NCBI RefSeq assembly: GCF_029978005.1
Contig: NZ_JARKOZ010000083.1
Coordinates: 1-36,182 of the forward strand
From: Solidesulfovibrio sp.
GTDB taxonomy: Bacteria; Desulfobacterota; Desulfovibrionia; Desulfovibrionales; Desulfovibrionaceae
Direction of reading: 5' to 3'
Length of the DNA stretch: 36,182 nucleotides
Shown here: positions 16,166-26,719 of the stretch, piece by piece
Position numbering within the stretch: position 1 is the stretch's first letter
Layout: each line of letters opens with the position of its first letter
The notes under the pieces: model-generated
Database searches by the model: none
Seen by the model: the letters and a program-made list of their open reading frames with translations, nothing else
Told to the model about the DNA's origin: nothing
Made by a program: the position numbers and the translations under genes

Positions 16166-16816
16166 ATGGCAGCCATCAGCGGCCTTTCCCTCTATGCCGA
16201 TACGACCTCGACCCTGGGTTCCTTCAGCGTGTCCTCGACAAGTGCGACCAGTTCCTCCAGCGCGTCGAGCGCGTCGACCTCGGGCGACACCGTGACCATT
16301 TCCGACGAGGCCAAAAGCCTCTACGCCCTGTCGGCCTCCTCGACGTCCGGCACGGCCAGCAACGCCAACGCCGCCGCCACCTCGGCTCTGTCCTCCACGG
16401 ATACGACCGACGGCGACACCGATTCCACGACGTCCGGCGACGACACGTCGAGCGAAACTTCCGGCACGACCACGGCGTCCTCCGAGACGTCCCAGGCGTC
16501 CTCGACCCAGGGCATGTCCGCCGGCAGCGCCTCGGGCGGTTCCTCCAGCTCGTCGAGCGACGACAGCAGCAATTCCGAGACCACGTCCGACAAGCTCAAG
16601 GAGCAGATCCAGCAGGTGCAGCAGCAGATCGAGAAGCTCGAAAGCCAGAGCCTGCCCGAGGAAGAGAAGAAGGCCCAGAAGATGCAGCTCGAGTCCGAAC
16701 TGGCCCAGTTGCAGACCGAGTACGCCCAGGCCCTGGAAGACGAGAATTCGTCCTCCTCGAGCGCCAGCGGCACCGGCGGCAACACCGCCTCCACCACCTA
16801 CGGCGCGGCGGGCTGA
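16166..16816 (+). CDS. Ser/Thr-rich coiled-coil protein, candidate flagellar-class gene
   Basis: The 216-residue protein begins MAAISGLSLYADTTSTLGSF, has a Ser/Thr/Asp/Ala-rich low-complexity middle and a coiled coil near 145-190 (KLKEQIQQVQQQIEKLESQ, then KMQLESELAQLQTEYAQAL), and ends in another Ser/Gly tail. It has no Cys, Trp or classical signal peptide. GDTVTISDEAKSLYAL near residue 40 resembles the D.V.IS.EA motif common in proteins of flagellar regulons (FlgM and hook-associated proteins), but no family is certain. AAGGAGG at 16154-16160 sets the start. The sigma-28-like promoter suggests late flagellar expression and perhaps export through the flagellar apparatus. A hairpin follows at 16868-16923. 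Confidence 0.75.
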   Translation: MAAISGLSLYADTTSTLGSFSVSSTSATSSSSASSASTSGDTVTISDEAKSLYALSASSTSGTASNANAAATSALSSTDTTDGDTDSTTSGDDTSSETSGTTTASSETSQASSTQGMSAGSASGGSSSSSSDDSSNSETTSDKLKEQIQQVQQQIEKLESQSLPEEEKKAQKMQLESELAQLQTEYAQALEDENSSSSSASGTGGNTASTTYGAAG

Positions 16817-16867
16817 TTTCGGGCCGGCTCCGGCCGTCGTCGCGTCCGCCGCCGCTTCCGGCTTCTC

Positions 16868-16923
16868 GCGCCTCTTTTCCCGTCCCGTCCGGCAGCCGCC
16901 GGGCGGCGCGGAAAAAGAGGCGC
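16868..16923 (+). terminator. Long imperfect hairpin, likely terminator of the Ser-rich gene
   Basis: GCGCCTCTTTTCC (16868-16880) pairs with GGAAAAAGAGGCGC (16910-16923) with one bulged base. The loop holds a GC-rich inner hairpin, GCCGCC-G-GGCGGC. It is 52 bases after the stop, followed by TCGCCTTTGTTG. Confidence 0.5.
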
Positions 16924-17038
16924 TCGCCTTTGTTGGGGCTCCCGGCATCGGGAGGGGGCGCGGTGCGGCCCGTCCGGTTGACAACGACGGCGCAGGGGCT
17001 TACAGCCGAACCACCACGAAAACCCTTTAGAGGAAACA

Positions 17039-17101
17039 ATGGACGATCCGTACAGTAGTTGTCGCAATAACCAAGTGTTCTTGCAGATTCTCTTGAGATA
17101 G
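17039..17101 (+). CDS. Possible 20-aa leader peptide
   Basis: The frame reads MDDPYSSCRNNQVFLQILLR and has AGAGG five bases before the ATG. It lies in a local low-GC patch, unlike the surroundings. The N-terminal MDDP recalls the acidic/proline starts of magnesium-sensing leader peptides such as MgtL, and the downstream genes look like a metal transporter unit. This is a weak candidate; the function is inference. Confidence 0.3.
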   Translation: MDDPYSSCRNNQVFLQILLR

Positions 17102-17205
17102 CGCCCCTGCCCCAAGGCCTGCGCCGACGTCCCCCCTCCGCCACGCGGAGCCGGGCCGCCTCCGCCAGCCCGCCGGTCAGGCGGCGGCTGAAAAGGAGGC
17201 GCCCG

Positions 17206-17373
17206 ATGAACACGCCCTTCATCCGGTCCAAAAGCTTCGCCTCGCGACTCCATCCCGAAGACTGCCGCGCCCATGCGGCGGCCGCCCTTTTGCCGTGTCC
17301 GCGCCGGTACCGCTGCGCGCGCACGGCCCACGCCCCCGAGCCTCCCTCATCGCGAACAACGCCCTCCGCTTAA
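17206..17373 (+). CDS. Possible 55-aa small protein
   Basis: The frame starts MNTPFIRSKSFASRLHPEDC and has an excellent AAAAGGAGG ribosome site six bases before the ATG. The second half is Ala/Pro/Arg-rich and less protein-like. I recognise no family. It ends 151 bases before the CBS protein start. Either a real small protein or a regulatory leader ORF is possible; the ribosome site is the main support. Confidence 0.3.
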   Translation: MNTPFIRSKSFASRLHPEDCRAHAAAALLPCPRRYRCARTAHAPEPPSSRTTPSA

Positions 17374-17524
17374 GGGGGGCATCCAGGCGGCGAGCGCCGC
17401 CTGACCCGCGTTTTCCCGTTTGATCCATGCGCGTCCGTCGCCCGGCGACGGCGCAAGCCGGCATGGACGTCCGGCGCGGCCCCTTGCGGCCCGCCTGGGC
17501 GTCCGTTTCCGGGGAGGTTTGGCC

Positions 17525-18784
17525 ATGAGCGAACTCTACGTCAGCGCCGTGCTGGGGCGTCCCGTCATCGATCCGTCCGGCGCGGCCCTGGGCCGGCTGG
17601 ACGACCTGCGCCTGGTCCCGGGCGAGACCCTGCCCGTGGTGTCCGGGCTTTTCATCCGCGCCGCCGGGGAGCGGCGCTTCATTCCCTGGCGGGCGGTCAA
17701 CCTGTTCACCCCGGTCGTGGTCTCGGCCGACCCCGGCGCCGTGGGCCGGGCCGAGGAGCAGGCCGGGGACGCGCCGGACATCAGGCTTCGCCGCGACATC
17801 CTGGACCGGCAGATCGTGGACGTGGACGGGGCCAAGGTGGTGCGCGTCAACGACCTCAAGCTGGCCACGCGCGGGGCGAGCCTCCTCGTGGCCGCGGCCG
17901 ACGTGGGCCTTCGCGGCATGGCCCGCCGGCTCGGGCAACTGCGCTTCTGGAACTGGCTGGCCGGCCTTTTCGGCGCGAAGCTGCCCTCCCGGGAGATCGA
18001 CTGGCGCTTCGTGGCCCAGCTCGACCCCAACGCCGACCGCCTGACCCTGACCGTGGCCCGGGAGCGCCTCACGGACATGCACCCGGCGGACATCGCCGAG
18101 ATCCTGGCCCAGCTGCCCCACAAGGAGGCCGGCACCGTGCTCGGCTCCCTTGACCCCGAGACGTTGGGCGAGACCATGGGCGAACTGGACACCGAACTCG
18201 GCGTCAAGGTCATAAGCCGGCTGGGCAGCGAGCAGGCCTCGGACATCCTGGAGGAGATGGAGCCCCACGACGCGGCCGACCTCCTCGGCGACCTGCCCGA
18301 GGAAAAGGCCCAGGAGCTGCTCGGCCTCATGGACGCCGAGGACGCCGAGATGGTCCAGGAGCTCCTCGAACACGAGGAGGACACCGCCGGCGGTCTCATG
18401 AACAACCTCTTCGCCTTCGTGCCCCCGGCCATGACCGCCGAGGAGGCCATCAACTACATCCGCCTGGTCGGGGCCGAGATCGACAACGTCTACTACGTCT
18501 ACGTCATCCGCGGCGACGAGACGCCCCTTGGCGTGGTCACGCTCAAGCGCCTGCTGCTCGCCCCGCCCAAGACCCCGGTGGCCGAGATCATGACCGTGGG
18601 GCTCAAGTCCGTGCCCGTGGACGCCACGCCCTCGGAGGTCATGGAGCTCATCGCCAAGTACAACCTGCTCGCCGTGCCGGTGGTGGACGACGCCGGGCAC
18701 ATGGCCGGCATCGTGCCGGCCGACGACGTGCTGGAGATGTTTTTGCCCGAATCCGTCACCAAGAAGCGTTTCGCCGCCATGTAG
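17525..18784 (+). CDS. PRC-barrel / MgtE-N / CBS-pair protein without a channel domain
   Basis: The 419-residue protein starts at an ATG with GGGGAGG seven bases upstream; an in-frame ATG at 17420 would add an Arg-rich extension. The N-terminal third holds PRC-barrel-like repeats (GRPVIDPSGAALGRLDDLRL and ILDRQIVDVDGAKVVRVNDL). Next come MgtE N-domain helical repeats (MHPADIAEILAQLPHKEAG, MEPHDAADLLGDLPEEKAQ), and then two CBS motifs (near TAEEAINYIRLVG and VPVDATPSEVMELIAKYNLL). In MgtE these parts sense cytosolic Mg2+ and gate the channel, but the membrane domain is missing here. The Nramp gene follows after 27 bases, so this is probably a cytoplasmic regulator of that transporter. Confidence 0.88.
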   Translation: MSELYVSAVLGRPVIDPSGAALGRLDDLRLVPGETLPVVSGLFIRAAGERRFIPWRAVNLFTPVVVSADPGAVGRAEEQAGDAPDIRLRRDILDRQIVDVDGAKVVRVNDLKLATRGASLLVAAADVGLRGMARRLGQLRFWNWLAGLFGAKLPSREIDWRFVAQLDPNADRLTLTVARERLTDMHPADIAEILAQLPHKEAGTVLGSLDPETLGETMGELDTELGVKVISRLGSEQASDILEEMEPHDAADLLGDLPEEKAQELLGLMDAEDAEMVQELLEHEEDTAGGLMNNLFAFVPPAMTAEEAINYIRLVGAEIDNVYYVYVIRGDETPLGVVTLKRLLLAPPKTPVAEIMTVGLKSVPVDATPSEVMELIAKYNLLAVPVVDDAGHMAGIVPADDVLEMFLPESVTKKRFAAM

Positions 18785-18811
18785 GCCGGCGTTCCCATAC
18801 GAGGTTCCGAC

Positions 18812-20101
18812 ATGACCGCCGCCGCCGCGCCGCAGAGGAAATCCTGGCGCAAGAACTTCTTCATGTTCCTGGCCCTGCTCGGGCCGGGCATCATCACCGC
18901 CAACGTCGACAACGACGCCGGCGGCATCACCACCTATTCCCTGGCCGGAGCCCAGTACGGCTACTCGCTTTTGTGGATGCTCATCCCCACCACCGTCTCC
19001 CTGGTGGTGGTCCAGGAGATGTGCGCACGCATGGGCGCGGTCACGGGCAAGGGCCTGTCGGACCTCATCCGCGAGTCCTTCGGCCTTCGCACCACCTTCT
19101 ACATCATGGTGGCGCTTTTTCTGACCAACCTCGGCAACACCATCTCGGAATTCGCCGGCATCGCCGCCGGCATGGAGATCTTCGGCGTCTCCAAGTTCGT
19201 GTCCGTGCCCCTGGCCGCGCTGCTCGTGTGGCTGCTCATCGTCAAGGGCTCGTACCGCATCGTGGAGCGGGTGTTCCTGGTCGCCTGCGTGATCTACCTG
19301 GCCTATCCCCTGGCGGCCATCACCGCGGACGTGCCCTGGCTCGAGGTGGCCAAGGCGTCGGTGACGCCCACGTTTCGGGCTGACGGCCCCTACGTGGCCA
19401 TGATGATCGGCCTGGTCGGCACGACCATCGCGCCCTGGATGCAGTTCTACCAGCAGGCGGCCGTGGTGGAGAAGGGAATCACGGCCGACAAGTACGGCTA
19501 CACGCGGGTGGACGTGGTGGTGGGCTGCTTTCTGGCCGTGGCCGTGGCGCTTTTCATCGTGGTGGCCTGCGCCGCCTCCATCCACCGCCAGGGGCTCAGC
19601 GTCGAGACCGCGGCCGACGCGGCCAGAGCCCTGGAGCCCCTGGTCGGGGCCTACGCCACCTGGCTTTTCGCCGTGGGCCTGGTCAACGCCTCGCTCTTCG
19701 CCGCCGGGGTGCTGCCGCTGTCCACGGCCTACTACATCTGCGAGGCCATGGGCTGGGAGCTCGGCATCGACAAGGATTTCCGCAAGGCCCCGGAGTTCTT
19801 CTGGCTTTTCACCCTCAGCATCGCCGTCGGGGCGCTGACCATCCTGGTGCCGGGCATGCCGCTTCTGGCCGTCATGTACGTGTCCCAGGTCGTCAACGGC
19901 GTGGTGCTGCCCTTCGTGCTCATCCTCATGCTGCTGCTCGTCAACGACAAGCGGCTCATGGGGACCTACGTCAACGGCCCGGTCTTCAACGCCGTGGCCT
20001 GGGCCACGGTGGCCGGGCTCATCGGGCTGACCGGCCTCATGACCCTGGACACGGTCTGGCCCGGAGCCATCGATCGGCTGGTGGGGCTTTTCGGGGCGTA
20101 A
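18812..20101 (+). CDS. Nramp-family divalent metal transporter with altered metal site
   Basis: The 429-residue protein has about eleven membrane helices and Nramp landmarks: GPGIITANVDNDAGG with AGAQYG in helix 1, and IGLVGTTIAPWMQF in helix 6. In ordinary Mn/Fe Nramps helix 1 carries DPGN and helix 6 carries A..MPH. Here the Asp aligned with DPGN is kept (D35), but the motif reads DAGG, and the soft-ligand Met of helix 6 is Ala, followed by PW instead of PH. That Met favours Mn2+/Fe2+ over Mg2+/Ca2+ in studied Nramps, so a different ion such as Mg2+ is likely. The neighbouring MgtE-N/CBS gene supports this. The exact ion is inference. A GAGG site precedes the ATG. Confidence 0.88.
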   Translation: MTAAAAPQRKSWRKNFFMFLALLGPGIITANVDNDAGGITTYSLAGAQYGYSLLWMLIPTTVSLVVVQEMCARMGAVTGKGLSDLIRESFGLRTTFYIMVALFLTNLGNTISEFAGIAAGMEIFGVSKFVSVPLAALLVWLLIVKGSYRIVERVFLVACVIYLAYPLAAITADVPWLEVAKASVTPTFRADGPYVAMMIGLVGTTIAPWMQFYQQAAVVEKGITADKYGYTRVDVVVGCFLAVAVALFIVVACAASIHRQGLSVETAADAARALEPLVGAYATWLFAVGLVNASLFAAGVLPLSTAYYICEAMGWELGIDKDFRKAPEFFWLFTLSIAVGALTILVPGMPLLAVMYVSQVVNGVVLPFVLILMLLLVNDKRLMGTYVNGPVFNAVAWATVAGLIGLTGLMTLDTVWPGAIDRLVGLFGA

Positions 20102-20127
20102 GGACGCGAGAGCGCCGTCTGCGGGCT

Positions 20128-20146
20128 CGGCCGGGAAGTCCGGCCG
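20128..20146. terminator. Hairpin between convergent Nramp and cheC genes
   Basis: GGCCGG and CCGGCC, plus an outer C-G pair, form a seven-base-pair stem around GAAGT in the 51-base gap between two convergent stop codons. It can serve both directions; no clear T-run is present. Confidence 0.4.
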
Positions 20147-20152
20147 GCGGCC

Positions 20153-20743
20153 CTACGAGCCGGCCAGGGCGTCGATGGCGGCGAGCAGGGAGTCGAAGGA
20201 GGAAAGGCTGAAGATGATGAGCACCTCGCCTTCGATGAGGTGGTCCTTCATGCTGAACTGGGTGCGGGCGACGAGGATCATGCCCGTGTCCTGCCCGATG
20301 ATGCCGGCGATGTCGGCTTCGATGAAGTCCGGGGGCGTGTAGCGCAGGGGTTCGCGCAGGATGTTGGCGATGGACCCCATGACGCCGTTGAGCACGATGT
20401 TGCCCACTTCCTGGAGGGTGCCCCGGCGCATGCCCTCGTCGTCGGCCAGGTCCCCGTCCTTGCCCAGCACCACGGCCACGAGCTTGGAGGCGGACTCCGG
20501 CGGGAAGATCAGGGCGCTTATGCCGGCGAATTCGCCGGTAAATCCCAACTGCACCGCGGAAAAGACCGAATGGGGCCGGCCGGCGTAGAGCTCGGCCAGC
20601 TCGGACTGGTTGAGCACCCGCAATACCGGCACCTGGAGCTGGATGTGGGTGTTGACCATCTGGTTGAGCATGCCGGCGGCACGGCCCACGCCGATGTTGA
20701 TGAGCTCCTGCAGGATGTCGAGTTGCAGCGGGGAAAGGGGCAT
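20153..20743 (-). CDS. cheC: CheC-family CheY-P phosphatase
   Basis: The 196-residue protein shows the two CheC active-site helices: LDILQELINIGVGRAAGMLN, with E and N three residues apart, and TLQEVGNIVLNGVMG, with the same E-x-x-N. Both signatures are intact, so phosphatase activity on phosphorylated CheY-type receivers is expected. It follows a CheY-like gene by 24 bases in the same operon, which supplies an obvious substrate. The acidic C-terminal helix and GEVLIIFSLSSFDSLL tail are typical. CheC proteins act in the cytoplasm in chemotaxis and related phosphorelays. Confidence 0.88.
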   Translation of the reverse strand: MPLSPLQLDILQELINIGVGRAAGMLNQMVNTHIQLQVPVLRVLNQSELAELYAGRPHSVFSAVQLGFTGEFAGISALIFPPESASKLVAVVLGKDGDLADDEGMRRGTLQEVGNIVLNGVMGSIANILREPLRYTPPDFIEADIAGIIGQDTGMILVARTQFSMKDHLIEGEVLIIFSLSSFDSLLAAIDALAGS

Positions 20744-20767
20744 GTCTTTATTCGCGACGGCGCAAGC

Positions 20768-21124
20768 CTAACGGCAGAAGGGTTCCAGGGCCTCGCGCAG
20801 GGAGGGGGAGTCCACGGGCTTGTTCAGGAAGCAGGCCGCGCCGAGTTCCAGGCAGCGGCGGCGGGTGGACTCCTGGATATCGGCCGTCACCACCACCACG
20901 GCGATGCCCGGCATCTCCCGGGAAAGCGTTTCCATGACGGCCAGTCCGCCCGGATCCGGCATGTTGAGGTCGAGCAGCACGACCCGGGGGGCGTGCTCCC
21001 TGGCCAGGTGCAGGCATTCCTGGCCGTCCTTGGCCTCGATGACGTCGAAACCCGCCTCCTTGGCCACCTTGGCCGCCTGGAAGCGCTGGAACATCGAGTC
21101 GTCGGCGATGAGCAGTAAGGGCAT
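20768..21124 (-). CDS. Single-domain CheY-like response regulator
   Basis: The 118-residue receiver has all key residues: the acidic pair in LLIADDS, the phospho-acceptor Asp in VVLLDLNMPD, the Thr in VVVVTAD and the Lys in CFLNKPV. There is no output domain, so it signals by protein contact. It sits between an XRE-headed hybrid kinase (45-base gap) and cheC, which suggests the phosphoryl group flows from the kinase Hpt domain to this protein and is removed by CheC. A flagellar or other target cannot be seen in the window. Confidence 0.9.
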   Translation of the reverse strand: MPLLLIADDSMFQRFQAAKVAKEAGFDVIEAKDGQECLHLAREHAPRVVLLDLNMPDPGGLAVMETLSREMPGIAVVVVTADIQESTRRRCLELGAACFLNKPVDSPSLREALEPFCR

Positions 21125-21169
21125 GGTCTGTCGTCCTGTGCCGCCGTTCTGACCGGCGCGGCGTGGAGG

Positions 21170-24760
<3,591 letters not shown>

Positions 24761-24800
24761 GGGGCCCCGGGACCGCCATCACATCCGCGAATGTATAAAA

Positions 24801-24821
24801 ACACGTAACACCATTACGTGT
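24801..24821. promoter_or_regulatory. Palindrome ACACGTAA-N5-TTACGTGT
   Basis: This perfect 8+8 inverted repeat lies 41 bases upstream of the hybrid kinase start, where it overlaps a possible minus-strand -35 box (TTTACA). It lies 136 bases upstream of the tupA-like start. Size and symmetry suit an XRE-type dimer, so it may be bound by the kinase's own helix-turn-helix. The binding partner is inference. Confidence 0.5.
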
Positions 24822-24956
24822 AAAGGGCGTTTCCCGGTGTTTCCTTTGGTGCTAGTTTTGACATAACAGTATGATATTACGGTATTTTGATGGTCACTCC
24901 TGGATAAAAATCGCGATTGCCGATACGGTAACCCAAAATTACCCCAGGAGGTTCCC

Positions 24957-25811
24957 ATGACCATCGTCCGCATGCTCGTTGTTGCCGCCCTCTTGACCTG
25001 CGCGCCCGTCTCGGCCATGGCCGGTCCCAAGGTGGAAGCTTCCTACGGCAACGGTCCCGACACGTTCTCCCTGGCCACCGGCAGTCCCGGCGAGCTGGGG
25101 CTGCTGGCCGTGCTCGGCGAGGCCTACTGCGCCAAGGCCGGCTGCCGGCTGGACTGGGTCAAGGCCGGCTCGGGCCAGTCCCTGGACATGCTCAAGTCCG
25201 GCGAGGTGGACATGATCATGGTCCACGCCCCGGCGGCCGAGAAAAAGGCCCTGGCCGAGGGCTGGGCCGGCTGCCCCACGCTCATCGGCTCCAACGAGTT
25301 CTTCATCGTCGGCCCGGCGGCCGATCCGGCCGGCATCGCCAAGGCCGCCACCGCCGCCGACGCCTACCGGGCCATCGCCGCCGCCCAGGCGAAGTTCTTC
25401 TCCCGGGGCGACAATTCCGGCACGCATAAAAAGGAAATGGACACCTGGAAGGACGCCGGCGTCGCGCCGGCCGGCGACTGGTACGTGGCGACCAAGGACT
25501 TCATGACCGCGACACTCAGGCGCGCCAACGACGAGGGCGGCTACTTCATGACCGACAGCAGCACCTGGGCCGCCGAGGGTAAGGGCCTGCCGCAGCTTAC
25601 GGTGCTCTTTTCCGGCGACAAGAAGCTCGTCAACACCTACCATGCCCTGTGCGGCCAGAAGGACGGCAAGCCGGCCTCCAAGGCGGCCGTGGGGTTCATC
25701 GCCTTCGTGGCCTCGCCCGAGGGACAGGGGATCATCCGCGCCTTCGGCAGGGACAAGCACGGCGAGGCCTTGTACAACGACGCCGCCTACGCCAAGAAGT
25801 ACGTGGACTGA
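24957..25811 (+). CDS. TupA-like tungstate/molybdate-type substrate-binding protein
   Basis: The 284-residue protein has a Sec signal peptide (MTIVRMLVVAALLTCAPVSA, cleavage near AMA-GPK) and a periplasmic-binding fold. Family marks are TGSPGELGLLAVLGEAYCAK, the SRGDNSGTHKKEMDTW stretch and TDSSTWAAEGK, all close to TupA proteins of ABC tungstate importers. TupA binds tungstate for delivery to TupBC. In many sulfate reducers tungsten feeds formate dehydrogenases. No permease or ATPase gene is adjacent, which is odd; murB follows after 59 bases. CAGGAGG at 24945-24951 sets the start. Relatives that bind other oxyanions cannot be excluded. Confidence 0.8.
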   Translation: MTIVRMLVVAALLTCAPVSAMAGPKVEASYGNGPDTFSLATGSPGELGLLAVLGEAYCAKAGCRLDWVKAGSGQSLDMLKSGEVDMIMVHAPAAEKKALAEGWAGCPTLIGSNEFFIVGPAADPAGIAKAATAADAYRAIAAAQAKFFSRGDNSGTHKKEMDTWKDAGVAPAGDWYVATKDFMTATLRRANDEGGYFMTDSSTWAAEGKGLPQLTVLFSGDKKLVNTYHALCGQKDGKPASKAAVGFIAFVASPEGQGIIRAFGRDKHGEALYNDAAYAKKYVD

Positions 25812-25870
25812 GGCGGCCCGACCGGGCGCCGACGCGGGCGGCCGGGGCCGCGACACGGGAGGAGGGGGCG

Positions 25871-26719
25871 TTGTTCGATCTCACGGAGCTCAATTCCTAC
25901 CGTGTCGCGGCCACGGCCGCCTGGTGTCTTTTCCCGCGCGACCTGGACGCGCTGCGCGCCGCCATGCGGCCGGCCCCCGGCCAGGTCGTGCATCTGCTCG
26001 GGCACGGCTGCAACGTGATCCTGGCCCGGAGCCATTACGACGCCTCGCACCGGTTCGTGTGCACGCGGGAGCTGGAAACGGGTCTCGACGTGGCCGGCGG
26101 CGAGGTGCGGGCCGGGGCCGGGGCGCGGCTGCGCGACCTGTGCCGCCTGGCCGCCCGGGCGGGGCTCGCCGGCCTGGAGCGCCTGTGGGACATTCCGGGC
26201 AGCGTCGGCGGCGCGGCGTTCATGAACGCCGGGGCCTACGGCGCGTCGTTTTACGACGTCGTGGCCGATGTCACGGTCTACGAGCCGGCGACGGACACGG
26301 TGCGCGCGCTTTCGCGCGAGGCCTGCCGCCCGGCCTATCGGCGCACGGTCTTCCAGGGCACGGACGCGGTGATCCTCGGGGCGCGCCTGCGGCTGCCGCC
26401 CGGCGACCCGTCGGCCATCCTGGCCGAGATGGGCCGCATCGGGAAGCTGCGCCGCTCCAGGCTCCCCTATGATTTCCCCAGCGCCGGCAGCGTCTTTCGC
26501 CGCCCCGAGGGCGCGCCCCCTGTGGGCGTCATCATGGAGGAGGCGGGCCTCAAGGGCTTTCGCATCGGCGGCGCGCAAATCTCCCCCCGCCACGCCGGCA
26601 TCATCGTCAACGCCGGCGGCGCGACCGGCACGGATATCCTGGCCGTGGTGGAGGTCATGAAACAGGCGGCGCGGGAGCGGTATGGGGTGGAGCTGGTGTT
26701 GGAGCAGGTGGTGGTATGA
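25871..26719 (+). CDS. murB: UDP-N-acetylenolpyruvoylglucosamine reductase (TTG start)
   Basis: This 282-residue FAD enzyme reduces UDP-GlcNAc-enolpyruvate to UDP-MurNAc in cell-wall synthesis. IPGSVGGAAFMNAGAYG is the FAD-binding signature, AGSVFRRP contains the catalytic Ser that protonates the intermediate, and the tail ISPRHAGIIVNAGGATGTDI matches the C-terminal domain. I chose a TTG start at 25871, preceded by GGAGGAGGGG. The frame is open further upstream, but that part is Arg-rich and overlaps the tupA-like gene. The protein starts LFDLTELNSYRVAA, as short MurBs do. Being away from the division cluster and behind tupA is unusual. Confidence 0.87.
   Translation: MFDLTELNSYRVAATAAWCLFPRDLDALRAAMRPAPGQVVHLLGHGCNVILARSHYDASHRFVCTRELETGLDVAGGEVRAGAGARLRDLCRLAARAGLAGLERLWDIPGSVGGAAFMNAGAYGASFYDVVADVTVYEPATDTVRALSREACRPAYRRTVFQGTDAVILGARLRLPPGDPSAILAEMGRIGKLRRSRLPYDFPSAGSVFRRPEGAPPVGVIMEEAGLKGFRIGGAQISPRHAGIIVNAGGATGTDILAVVEVMKQAARERYGVELVLEQVVV

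Larger units (their letters stand above)
16924..17524 (+). other. Long leader of the CBS-Nramp unit
   Basis: A TTGACA box at 16979-16984 with a poor -10 (TACAGC after 17 bases) could start transcription near 17010, leaving a leader of about 500 bases. The leader holds two short ORFs with ribosome sites (17039-17101 and 17206-17373) and a stem at 17166-17190, directly before the second ribosome site. I could not match the region to a known magnesium or manganese riboswitch. Confidence 0.4.
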
